From: an uncultured bacterium
GTDB lineage: Bacteria > Hydrothermota > Tepidihabitantia > Tepidihabitantales > Tepidihabitantaceae
Assembly (NCBI GenBank): GCA_937139435.1
Contig: CAKZPX010000269.1
Location: forward strand, 1 to 5,224
DNA length: 5,224 bases
Reading direction: 5' to 3'
Below the pieces are notes generated by a model. The model worked only from the letters and a program-made list of their open reading frames with translations, had not been told where the DNA came from and did no database searches. Both the position numbers and the translations under genes were made by a program. Position 1 is the stretch's first letter, and each line of letters starts with the position of its first letter. Positions 1-5,224 of this stretch are shown here, piece after piece.

Positions 1-254
1 GTCTGGTTCAGAGAAAAAAGAACCAGATTACAATTGACATTAAGCAATTTAATAATTATAATATTACTTTGAAGCGAAGAATGATAAAAGCACTTCTCCC
101 CGGGATTGATGCCGATGCAACAGAAAGATTACTTTTTTTAACCGAGAAGAGAAGCAGGGGTATCCATCAACTATCCGCCGGGTTAAAGGTCACAATTGAT
201 AAAGAAAATCTCGTTTTACCAGTTTGCCGTCAGGAATTAATTGATGGCGATTAA
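1..254 (+). CDS. tilS: Probable tRNA(Ile)-lysidine synthase, C-terminal end (5' truncated by window edge)
   Basis: Frame 3 is open from the left edge to the TAA at 252-254, giving the last 83 residues of a longer protein. No start codon needs to be assumed inside the window. The fragment shows the pattern of the helical substrate-binding region that follows the TilS catalytic domain: a helix ending in KRRMIKALLPG, a helix with ATERLLFLTEK, then a glycine-flanked turn and the short strand pair SAGLKVTIDKENLVLPV. In the family this corresponds to the 'LPGGL.v....g.L.L' stretch. TilS converts the C34 of the AUA-reading tRNA-Ile to lysidine using lysine and ATP. The catalytic P-loop domain lies outside the window, so identity rests on this weak tail and on context, since tilS next to ftsH is a very common bacterial arrangement. 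The protein stops soon after this region, so it seems to lack the extra C-terminal domain of long-form TilS. It overlaps ftsH by 11 bases. Confidence 0.62.
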   Translation, partial: LVQRKKNQITIDIKQFNNYNITLKRRMIKALLPGIDADATERLLFLTEKRSRGIHQLSAGLKVTIDKENLVLPVCRQELIDGD

Positions 255-2115
255 ACCACCGGCCGGTCGGGCAATTAGCTCGTTAATTGTCTGGATTTTT
301 GTTTTTGTCGGTGCCTGGCTGGTGTGGTCGTTTTTAATTCAGCGTCAGGGCGGGGTTACCAGAATAAGTTATACCGATTTTATAAAACAGGTTGAGGCAA
401 AAAATGTCGTACGGGTGGTGATTACGGAACGGGACATTACCGGAACACTGCGTGAAGCGGGAGAGATTAGCGGCGAGAAAGGGACAAGAAAGTATACTGA
501 ATTCCGAACTACGTCACCGGAAAATGACCCGGAACTGATTCCCCGGCTTTTAAGAAACGATGTTTATGTTGATGCCCGGGAAAAGTCGCAATGGCCCACA
601 ATTCTTATTTCCATTCTGCCCTGGGCTCTGGTTCTCGGAATATGGATTCTTTTTATGCGACGGATGACATCAGGTCAGGATCGGGCGTTCACCTTTGGCA
701 GGTCAAGGGCGAAACTGGTAACATCAGACCGTCCCCGGATAACATTTAACGATGTTGCTGGCGTGGAGGAAGCGAAAGAGGAGTTGCAGGAGATTATTGC
801 CTTTTTAAAATCACCGCAGAAGTTTCAGCGGCTGGGCGGAAGGATTCCCAAGGGAGTGCTTTTAGTTGGTCCAACCGGAACAGGCAAAACTTTGCTTGCT
901 AAGGCGGTGGCAGGTGAAGCCGGTGTGCCGTTTCTGTCTATTTCAGGTTCGGATTTTGTTGAGATGTTCGTTGGTGTCGGTGCTGCCCGGGTAAGGGATT
1001 TGTTTGAGCAGGGAAAACGCAATGCGCCCTGTATTATTTTTATTGATGAAATTGATGCGGTTGGCAGACAGCGCGGAGCCGGTCTGGGTGGTGGGCATGA
1101 CGAAAGGGAACAGACTTTAAATCAGTTACTGGTGGAGATGGACGGATTTGAAGCTACGGATGGTGTGATCATTATGGCGGCAACTAACCGGCCGGACATA
1201 CTTGATCCGGCGCTTTTAAGACCGGGCAGGTTTGATCGTCGTATTGTTGTTGATTTACCGGATGTCCAGGGACGGGAGGGTATTCTGCGGGTGCATATGC
1301 GTAAGATAACTGTGGCACCGGATGTTGACCCGAAGGTTCTGGCGCGTGGAACACCGGGATTTTCTGGTGCAGATTTGGCAAACATGGTGAATGAGGCGGC
1401 CTTGATTGCTGCCCGGCGGGCACGGACCGCAGTAACGATGCAGGATTTTGAGGATGCCAAAGATAAAGTTTTAATGGGTGTTGAGCGTCGGAGTCTATTA
1501 ATCAGCGATGAGGAAAAACGCTGGATTGCCTATCATGAAGCGGGTCATGCCCTGGTTTCCCGATTAATCCCCGGAACCGACCCGATTCATAAGGTGACAA
1601 TTATTCCGCGCGGTCGGGCACTCGGAGTAACCCAGCAGCTGCCACTTGACGACCGTCGGATTTACTCCCGGGAGTACTGTTTAAACCAGCTGGCGGTGAT
1701 GCTTGGGGGACGAGCAGCGGAGCAGATCGTTTTTGGTGACACCTCCACCGGTTCCCGGGATGATATTGACCGGGCGACTCTGCTTGCCCGGCGGATGGTA
1801 ACTGAATGGGGAATGAGCGAGAAGCTGGGACCACTAACCTTTGGTAAGGGGAATGAGGAAATATTTCTCGGTCGAGAACTTGGATTGCACAGGACATTTT
1901 CCGAGGAGACGGCACGCTTGATTGATTCAGAAATTAAACGGTTTGTTGATACCCAGGCAGAACAAGCTTTCCGGCTTGTAAGTGAAAATCGGGAAAAACT
2001 ACATGCCCTGGCAAAATCGCTTCTGGAAAAGGAAATTCTGACCGGTGCTGATGTAGACCGGATTCTCGGAATAGCACCTGCGGAAGATATTCCCGGGATT
2101 ACACCACCATTATAA
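244..2115 (+). CDS. ftsH: ATP-dependent zinc metalloprotease FtsH
   Basis: Membrane-anchored hexameric AAA+ protease that extracts and degrades misfolded membrane proteins and short-lived regulators. The ATG at 244 (623 aa) is preferred over the adjacent in-frame TTG at 241, because AGGA at 232-235 lies 8 bases before it. Visible in order are TM1 (about residues 11-32), a small extracytoplasmic domain (33-118), TM2 (119-138) and the AAA+ module. The module has Walker A GPTGTGKT (209-216, K215), pore loop MFVGVG (241-246), Walker B IIFIDE (264-269), and the second region of homology ending RPGRFDR with likely arginine fingers R329 and R332. The M41 protease domain has the zinc motif HEAGH (431-435) and probable third ligand D507 in STGSRDDI. 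Length is normal for the family and all catalytic residues are present. The only oddity is Thr instead of the usual Pro at Walker A position 3. The start overlaps the end of tilS, indicating coupled translation. dapA follows about 20 bases downstream. Confidence 0.98.
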   Translation: MAIKPPAGRAISSLIVWIFVFVGAWLVWSFLIQRQGGVTRISYTDFIKQVEAKNVVRVVITERDITGTLREAGEISGEKGTRKYTEFRTTSPENDPELIPRLLRNDVYVDAREKSQWPTILISILPWALVLGIWILFMRRMTSGQDRAFTFGRSRAKLVTSDRPRITFNDVAGVEEAKEELQEIIAFLKSPQKFQRLGGRIPKGVLLVGPTGTGKTLLAKAVAGEAGVPFLSISGSDFVEMFVGVGAARVRDLFEQGKRNAPCIIFIDEIDAVGRQRGAGLGGGHDEREQTLNQLLVEMDGFEATDGVIIMAATNRPDILDPALLRPGRFDRRIVVDLPDVQGREGILRVHMRKITVAPDVDPKVLARGTPGFSGADLANMVNEAALIAARRARTAVTMQDFEDAKDKVLMGVERRSLLISDEEKRWIAYHEAGHALVSRLIPGTDPIHKVTIIPRGRALGVTQQLPLDDRRIYSREYCLNQLAVMLGGRAAEQIVFGDTSTGSRDDIDRATLLARRMVTEWGMSEKLGPLTFGKGNEEIFLGRELGLHRTFSEETARLIDSEIKRFVDTQAEQAFRLVSENREKLHALAKSLLEKEILTGADVDRILGIAPAEDIPGITPPL

Positions 2116-2123
2116 TTTGAATT

Positions 2124-2132
2124 AAAAGGAGG
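2124..2132 (+). promoter_or_regulatory. Strong Shine-Dalgarno for dapA
   Basis: The purine run AAAAGGAGG matches the anti-Shine-Dalgarno extensively. It leaves 4 bases before the ATG at 2137 but only 1 before the ATG at 2134, so it favours the second ATG. It is the best ribosome binding site in the window and shows that this organism does use Shine-Dalgarno initiation inside operons, unlike the two apparent leaderless genes further right. Confidence 0.85.
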
Positions 2133-2136
2133 CATG

Positions 2137-3021
2137 ATGTTTTCCGGTTGTATTACCGCTTTAATAACCCCTTTTAAAAATGGGGAGTTAGACCGTTCAG
2201 GTTTAAGGGATAATATCCGTTTACAACTGGCTGCTGGCGTTGGTGGCATTCTTGTTTGTGGTTCAACCGGTGAGGCACCTAACCTTACCGAAAAAGAATG
2301 GGAAACTGTGCTGGAGATTGCGGTTACCGAGGCGAAAGGAAAGATCAGGGTAATTGCCGGGGCCGGAACAAACAGTACCGAGAAATCGGTCCGACAGATA
2401 AAACGGGCAGAAGAACTGGGCGTTGAGGCGGTGCTGGTTGTTGCACCTTACTATAATAAACCCACCCAGGAGGGGATTTATCGCCATTTTCGTGCCTGCG
2501 CCAACGCGACCGGTTTACCGGTAATTATTTATAATATTCCACCCCGTAGTGTGGTAAATGTCCTGCCGGTAACTATTGAGCGGCTGGCAAAGGATTGTCC
2601 GAATATAGTTGCGGTAAAGGAGGCGTCAGGGGTCGTTGACCAATCGAGCGAGATTATTTTCCGTTGTGGCGAAAGGATTACCGTGCTATCAGGGGACGAT
2701 TCCCTGACAGTGCCGATTATGGCGGTGGGAGGAAAAGGGGTGATTTCAGTTGTTTCCAATATCGTACCCGCTGATGTGGAGAAAATGGTGCGGGAATTCC
2801 TCGCCGGCAATATTGCCGCGGCAAGGGGCTATCACCTGAGGTTGTTTCCTTTAATCAAGGCTTTGTTTATTGAAACCAATCCGATTCCGGTAAAAGCGGC
2901 GATGAATATGCTGGGAATGGCAGCAGGTGAACCGCGGTTACCTCTGTGTCCACTCAGTAAGGAACACGAAGCAGTTCTGCGTCAGGCTTTGAGAGATTAC
3001 GGATTGGAAATTAAAAATTAG
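2137..3021 (+). CDS. dapA: 4-hydroxy-tetrahydrodipicolinate synthase
   Basis: Condenses pyruvate with aspartate semialdehyde to give 4-hydroxy-tetrahydrodipicolinate, the first committed step to meso-DAP and lysine; cytoplasmic class I aldolase with a TIM barrel. From the ATG at 2137 it is 294 aa, normal for the family, and begins MFSGCITALITPF like typical DapA. The ATG at 2134 adds one Met and is too close to the Shine-Dalgarno. The substrate-binding GSTGE lies at 42-46 (T44), PYYNKPTQEG at 104-113 (catalytic Y106), YNIPPR at 132-137 (Y132, and R137 for the carboxylate), the Schiff-base lysine K161 in AVKEASG, and SGDD at 185-188. Together these favour true DapA over related lyases such as NanA or KDG aldolase, as does the adjacent dapB. 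It follows ftsH after a gap of about 20 bases with no obvious separate promoter, and its TAG directly abuts the dapB ATG. Confidence 0.96.
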   Translation: MFSGCITALITPFKNGELDRSGLRDNIRLQLAAGVGGILVCGSTGEAPNLTEKEWETVLEIAVTEAKGKIRVIAGAGTNSTEKSVRQIKRAEELGVEAVLVVAPYYNKPTQEGIYRHFRACANATGLPVIIYNIPPRSVVNVLPVTIERLAKDCPNIVAVKEASGVVDQSSEIIFRCGERITVLSGDDSLTVPIMAVGGKGVISVVSNIVPADVEKMVREFLAGNIAAARGYHLRLFPLIKALFIETNPIPVKAAMNMLGMAAGEPRLPLCPLSKEHEAVLRQALRDYGLEIKN

Positions 3022-3744
3022 ATGATCAAAGTTATCGTTATTGGTGCCTGTGGCAGAATGGGGGGAGAGGTTGTCAGGTTAATCTCGGAGCAGTCAGATA
3101 TGCAGGTTGTTGCCGGGGTTGAGGCGGCAGGGCATCCAATGCTCGGGACACCAATTGGTTCCGGTTTTGTGACCGCACAGTTGCGCGACGTGATTGATCG
3201 CGCTGATGTTATCGTTGACTTTTCGGTTACTGATGCGGTGCTGGAAAACATCCGAATCTGTCAGGAACTGGGTAAACCTTTTATTACCGGTGTTACCGGG
3301 TTCAGTGAAACTCAGCGGCAGCGGTTACAAAAGGCGGGTAGTATAATTCCGGTTGTAGTTGCCCCTAACTTTTCCCTTGGTGTGGCGGTGCTGACGAGGC
3401 TGGCAAAGGAGACCGCCCGGTTATTGGGTAAAAATTACAATATCCATATTATTGAAACCCATCACCGAAGAAAAAGAGATGCACCATCAGGAACTGCCCG
3501 ATTACTTTGCGAGGTGCTTCAAAAAGAGGTCCAGGATAAACCAATAGAGATAAGTTCAATTCGCACCGGTGATGTGGTTGGTGAACACACGGTAATATTT
3601 GGAGGACCGGGTGAGCGGATAGAACTGTGCCATAAAGCAGAAAGCCGAACCGCATTCGCTGCCGGTGTGGTAACCGCTATCCGCTGGATAGTAAAACAAA
3701 AACCGGGTTTTTACTCCATGGCAGATATTCTTGCCAGCGTTTGA
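3022..3744 (+). CDS. dapB: 4-hydroxy-tetrahydrodipicolinate reductase
   Basis: Reduces the DapA product to tetrahydrodipicolinate with NAD(P)H, the next step of the DAP/lysine pathway; cytoplasmic, normally a tetramer. The protein is 240 aa, at the short end of the normal range. The Rossmann fold starts at once with VIVIGACGRMG (GxxGxxG at 8-14). Next come E34, placed where an acidic cofactor-binding residue sits in the family, DFS at 66-68, GVTG at 90-93 and APNFSLG at 114-120. The diagnostic E-x-H-H-x-x-K-x-D-x-P-S-G-T-A motif at 145-159 is complete, with catalytic H147 and K151. The ATG lies directly after the dapA TAG. Upstream there is only a weak GGA at 3006-3008, too far away, so translation is probably coupled to dapA. 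It is the last gene of the plus-strand run, and a convergent hslV ends 25 bases away. Confidence 0.97.
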   Translation: MIKVIVIGACGRMGGEVVRLISEQSDMQVVAGVEAAGHPMLGTPIGSGFVTAQLRDVIDRADVIVDFSVTDAVLENIRICQELGKPFITGVTGFSETQRQRLQKAGSIIPVVVAPNFSLGVAVLTRLAKETARLLGKNYNIHIIETHHRRKRDAPSGTARLLCEVLQKEVQDKPIEISSIRTGDVVGEHTVIFGGPGERIELCHKAESRTAFAAGVVTAIRWIVKQKPGFYSMADILASV

Positions 3745-3769
3745 GCTATTATTTTGTGTTGTTCTTGTT

Positions 3770-4303
3770 TTAAAGCGTCGCCAGAAATATCTCAGTATTG
3801 GTATAGACACAAACCGCTGCAGCACTCTGGATTGCTTCCCGGGCAATTGCATCAGCCGGGAGTTGAGTGTGCTTTAATAGAAGTCGAGCTGCAATAAGAG
3901 CATAGGCACCGCCCGAGCCGATCGCCACGATGCCATCATCCGGTTCAATTACATCTCCGGAACCGGATACAATATAGGAAAACTGCTTATCCATAATACC
4001 CAGCAGTGCCTCCAGACGCCGCAAAATCCGGTCGGTTCGCCAGTCTTTGGCAAGTTCTACAACCGCCCGGGGAAGATTACCAGAAAACTCTTCTAATTTA
4101 GCTTCAAAGCGTTCAAATAAAGTAAACGCATCAGCCGTGGCACCAGCAAACCCAACAATGACCTGATTTTTATGCAACTTTCTGATTTTTCTGGCGTTAT
4201 GTTTGAGGATCGTTTCACCCATGGTTACCTGCCCGTCTGAAGCCATTGCTACCGATCCGTTGCGCCGAACCCCGATAATTGTTGTACCATGAATTTGGGT
4301 CAT
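3770..4303 (-). CDS. hslV: ATP-dependent protease proteolytic subunit HslV (ClpQ)
   Basis: Threonine peptidase that forms a double-ring dodecamer and works with the HslU ATPase to degrade cytoplasmic proteins. From the ATG at 4303 it is 177 aa; a GTG at 4306 directly upstream in frame would add one residue. A short propeptide MTQIHG should be removed between G6 and T7, leaving an N-terminal TTIIGVRRNG. In mature numbering the active-site set is intact: T1, D17 (in ASDGQVT), K33 (in NARKIRKL) and G45 (in VGFAGA), plus the later IGSGG loop. The C-terminal segment AAAVCVYTNTEIFLATL is typical of the family. The Thr nucleophile sets it apart from the Ser-type CodW/ClpQ of Bacillus. The propeptide resembles that of thermophile HslV proteins such as Thermotoga. 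No hslU lies beside it: downstream is convergent dapB and upstream the divergent metG. No Shine-Dalgarno precedes the start. Confidence 0.96.
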   Translation of the reverse strand: MTQIHGTTIIGVRRNGSVAMASDGQVTMGETILKHNARKIRKLHKNQVIVGFAGATADAFTLFERFEAKLEEFSGNLPRAVVELAKDWRTDRILRRLEALLGIMDKQFSYIVSGSGDVIEPDDGIVAIGSGGAYALIAARLLLKHTQLPADAIAREAIQSAAAVCVYTNTEIFLATL

Positions 4304-4309
4304 CACATT

Positions 4310-4338
4310 ATTTTAACACCAAAATTTAACGCTGTAAA
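4310..4338 (-). promoter_or_regulatory. Sigma70-type promoter of hslV, apparently giving a leaderless mRNA
   Basis: On the minus strand, TTTACA (4338-4333, 5 of 6 consensus) and TAAAAT (4315-4310, 5 of 6) are separated by exactly 17 bases. Six bases then separate the -10 from the A of the hslV ATG at 4303, so the expected transcription start is at or within about 3 bases of the initiator codon. The lack of any Shine-Dalgarno just before the start agrees with leaderless initiation. This is a prediction from motif spacing only. Confidence 0.7.
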
Positions 4339-4408
4339 GATAGTTTGTTGCGATTTTAAAAAGGATGGTGTTGTAGATTGGGGTAATGTGCACTAAACTA
4401 CTTGTTTG

Positions 4409-4508
4409 CCGATAGTTATAACAAAAAAGATCACCGGTAAGCGATTAAAAGGGGTAGGCTGGGGGATATCCCCCGGGTTATCCCCGGGATAGCCCCCGAT
4501 ACTATCGG
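4409..4508. repeat. 8-base inverted repeat bracketing the GC-rich cluster
   Basis: CCGATAGT at 4409-4416 is the exact reverse complement of ACTATCGG at 4501-4508. The arms enclose 84 bases containing the GC-rich palindromes, giving a 100-base unit. The right arm is also part of the small palindrome at 4496-4508. No target-site duplication is evident outside the arms (tttg on the left, aaag on the right). The function is unknown; it could be the boundary of a small intergenic repeat, a pair of operator half-sites, or chance. Confidence 0.4.
4461..4508. repeat. GC-rich nested palindromes and short tandem units
   Basis: The block begins with the perfect 14-base palindrome GGGGGATATCCCCC (4461-4474). 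A larger imperfect palindrome spans 4461-4497, centred at 4479: five G-C pairs (4461-4465 with 4493-4497), one A/G mismatch, then TATCCC (4467-4472) pairing with GGGATA (4486-4491), and an inner GG/CC pair. CCGATA-C-TATCGG (4496-4508) follows. Read along the strand it is also three diverged units of 11-12 bases: ATATCCCCCGGG, TTATCCCCGGG and ATAGCCCCCGAT. Neither strand has a T-run directly after the stem, so it is not a standard terminator. It could be a repeated intergenic palindromic element or a protein-binding site between the divergent genes. Confidence 0.75.
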
Positions 4509-4588
4509 AAAGCTAAGTTCTAATCTAACATTCGGGTTAATTATCTAATAAAAGTTCTGATTTATCCCATATTAGTTATGCTCACCGC

Positions 4589-4616
4589 TTGACTTTATTT
4601 TGACGGTAGATATTCT
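4589..4616 (+). promoter_or_regulatory. Possible sigma70-type promoter of metG, near-leaderless
   Basis: TTGACT (4589-4594, 5 of 6 consensus) is followed after 16 bases by TATTCT (4611-4616, 4 of 6). Shifting to ATTCTT gives 17-base spacing with a poorer -10. Seven bases separate the -10 from the GTG at 4624, so transcription would start at about 4621-4624, leaving almost no leader. No Shine-Dalgarno is present upstream of the GTG, which fits. The -10 is weak, so this is less certain than the hslV promoter. Confidence 0.5.
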
Positions 4617-4623
4617 TAAAACA

Positions 4624-5224
4624 GTGAAAATTCTGGTAACCAGTGCGCTACCATATGCCAACGGAGAAATACATTTTGGGCATTTGGCTGGTGCCTATCT
4701 TCCTGCTGATATTTATGTCCGTTACCATCGCCTGAAAGGTTCGGATATTCTGTTTATCTGCGGTTCCGATGAGCATGGTGTTCCAATAACTATTGCTGCC
4801 CAGCAGGCGGGAATTAGTCCGAAAGAACTTGTTGACCGTTATCATCCGTCAATAAAGCGCTCTTTTGAGCAACTGGGAATTGAATTTGATAATTACTCCC
4901 GAACCTCTTTACCAATTCACTACTCTACCGCCCAGGACTTTTTTTTGCGAATTTATGAAAAAGGGTTTATCAAACCAAATACCACAAAGCAACTTTATTG
5001 TCCAAGATGCAATATGTTTCTTGCTGACCGCTATGTGGAGGGTACCTGTCCAGTTTGTGGAACCAGTGGTGCTCGGGGAGACCAGTGCGAGTCGTGTGGC
5101 AAATGGCTGGAGCCATTTGAACTGATTGAGCCGAAATGTAAAACCTGTGGGGCAACTCCGGAGATACGGGAAACTACCCACTGGTTTTTTGCCCTTTCAA
5201 AATTTGAAAAAGACCTGCGGGAAT
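4624..5224 (+). CDS. metG: Methionyl-tRNA synthetase, N-terminal part (3' truncated by window edge)
   Basis: Class I aminoacyl-tRNA synthetase that charges tRNA-Met and initiator tRNA. The first 200 codons are present, from GTG at 4624; the rest lies beyond the right edge. The protein begins MKILVTSALPYANGEIHFGH, where the HFGH at 17-20 is the HIGH signature that binds ATP. CGSDEHG at 46-52 belongs to the Rossmann fold, and FELIEPK and THWFFAL are family blocks. The connective-peptide insert keeps all four Cys pairs: C126/C129, C142/C145, C155/C158 and C172/C175. That makes it the two-zinc-knuckle form, unlike forms that have lost one or both knuckles. The KMSKS loop and anticodon-binding domain are not in view. 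The frame is open upstream to 4576 with a TTG at 4600, but homology starts at the GTG, and the lack of a Shine-Dalgarno is explained by the nearby promoter. It is divergent from hslV. Confidence 0.96.
   Translation, partial: MKILVTSALPYANGEIHFGHLAGAYLPADIYVRYHRLKGSDILFICGSDEHGVPITIAAQQAGISPKELVDRYHPSIKRSFEQLGIEFDNYSRTSLPIHYSTAQDFFLRIYEKGFIKPNTTKQLYCPRCNMFLADRYVEGTCPVCGTSGARGDQCESCGKWLEPFELIEPKCKTCGATPEIRETTHWFFALSKFEKDLRE

Larger units (their letters stand above)
4339..4588. other. Non-coding intergenic region between the divergent hslV and metG promoters
   Basis: These 250 bases lie between the two outward-facing promoters. I see no credible open reading frame on either strand (only a few codons between stops after each ATG), no tRNA-like cloverleaf and no T-box or other recognisable riboswitch. 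Most of it is AT-rich. The exception is the dense GC-rich palindromic cluster at 4461-4508 with its bracketing inverted repeat. CTAA recurs four times at 4513-4547, and CGGGTTA occurs at 4474-4480 and again at 4533-4539. A small RNA or operator function cannot be excluded. Confidence 0.6.

Noticed and set aside
1662..2249. 195-codon minus-strand open frame across the ftsH end and dapA start
   Set aside because: It lies opposite strongly conserved ftsH and dapA coding sequence, and its translation is serine/arginine-rich with no domain pattern. It is an antisense shadow.
3698..3712. AAAAACC-G-GGTTTTT hairpin near the dapB end as a terminator
   Set aside because: It encodes the conserved KPGF stretch of DapB, the stem has only a few G-C pairs and almost no loop. 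Too weak to call on either strand.
3745..3769. Terminator in the dapB-hslV convergent gap
   Set aside because: The 25 bases are T-rich on the plus strand but contain no inverted repeat capable of forming a stem.
4461..4508. GC-rich palindromes as an intrinsic terminator
   Set aside because: No T-run directly follows the stem on either strand, and the element lies upstream of both flanking genes rather than downstream.
4509..4623. T-box or SAM-type riboswitch ahead of metG
   Set aside because: No T-box core sequence or multi-stem leader is recognisable, and the predicted promoter leaves essentially no 5' leader.
4600..4623. Upstream TTG (4600) as the metG start
   Set aside because: It adds eight residues outside the family's normal N-terminus, has no Shine-Dalgarno, and would lie upstream of the predicted transcription start.
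4865..5181. Open frames on both strands inside the metG region
   Set aside because: They overlap the metG frame, which is continuous and carries clear family motifs. The alternative products resemble nothing.

Overview
The window is a bacterial chromosomal segment of moderate GC content (by eye about half) carrying housekeeping genes. Lysine/diaminopimelate genes (dapA, dapB), a membrane FtsH protease and the bacterial peptidase HslV point to a bacterium that makes DAP-type peptidoglycan. HslV has a short processed propeptide, MetRS is of the two-zinc-knuckle type, and strong Shine-Dalgarno use is mixed with apparently leaderless genes. This suggests a less-studied, perhaps thermophilic or candidate-phylum lineage (WOR-3-like is one possibility). 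That placement is an inference and weakly held.

Layout: bases 1-3744 hold a tight plus-strand gene run. It comprises the 3' end of a probable tilS (tRNA-Ile lysidine synthase), ftsH (overlapping tilS by 11 bases), dapA (strong Shine-Dalgarno, about 20 bases after ftsH) and dapB (starting on the base after the dapA stop). The spacing implies one transcript, with translational coupling at the tilS/ftsH and dapA/dapB junctions. The promoter lies upstream of the window. Convergent to dapB, 25 bases away, is a single minus-strand hslV with no hslU beside it. A non-coding region of about 320 bases then separates hslV from metG (methionyl-tRNA synthetase, plus strand), which runs off the right edge.

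The divergent hslV-metG intergenic region is the most interesting part. hslV has a very good sigma70-type promoter (TTTACA-17-TAAAAT) placed so that transcription should start at the initiator ATG itself. metG has a weaker promoter (TTGACT-16-TATTCT) ending just before its GTG. Neither gene has a Shine-Dalgarno, so both look leaderless, in contrast to dapA inside the operon. Between the two promoters lies a dense GC-rich palindromic cluster (4461-4508), bracketed by an 8-base inverted repeat (4409-4416 / 4501-4508), with no evident coding or terminator function.

Functionally, tilS and metG serve tRNA maturation and charging, ftsH and hslV are ATP-dependent proteolysis components, and dapA/dapB catalyse consecutive steps toward DAP and lysine. 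I see no mobile element, CRISPR array, defence system or RNA gene, and no clear new multi-gene system.
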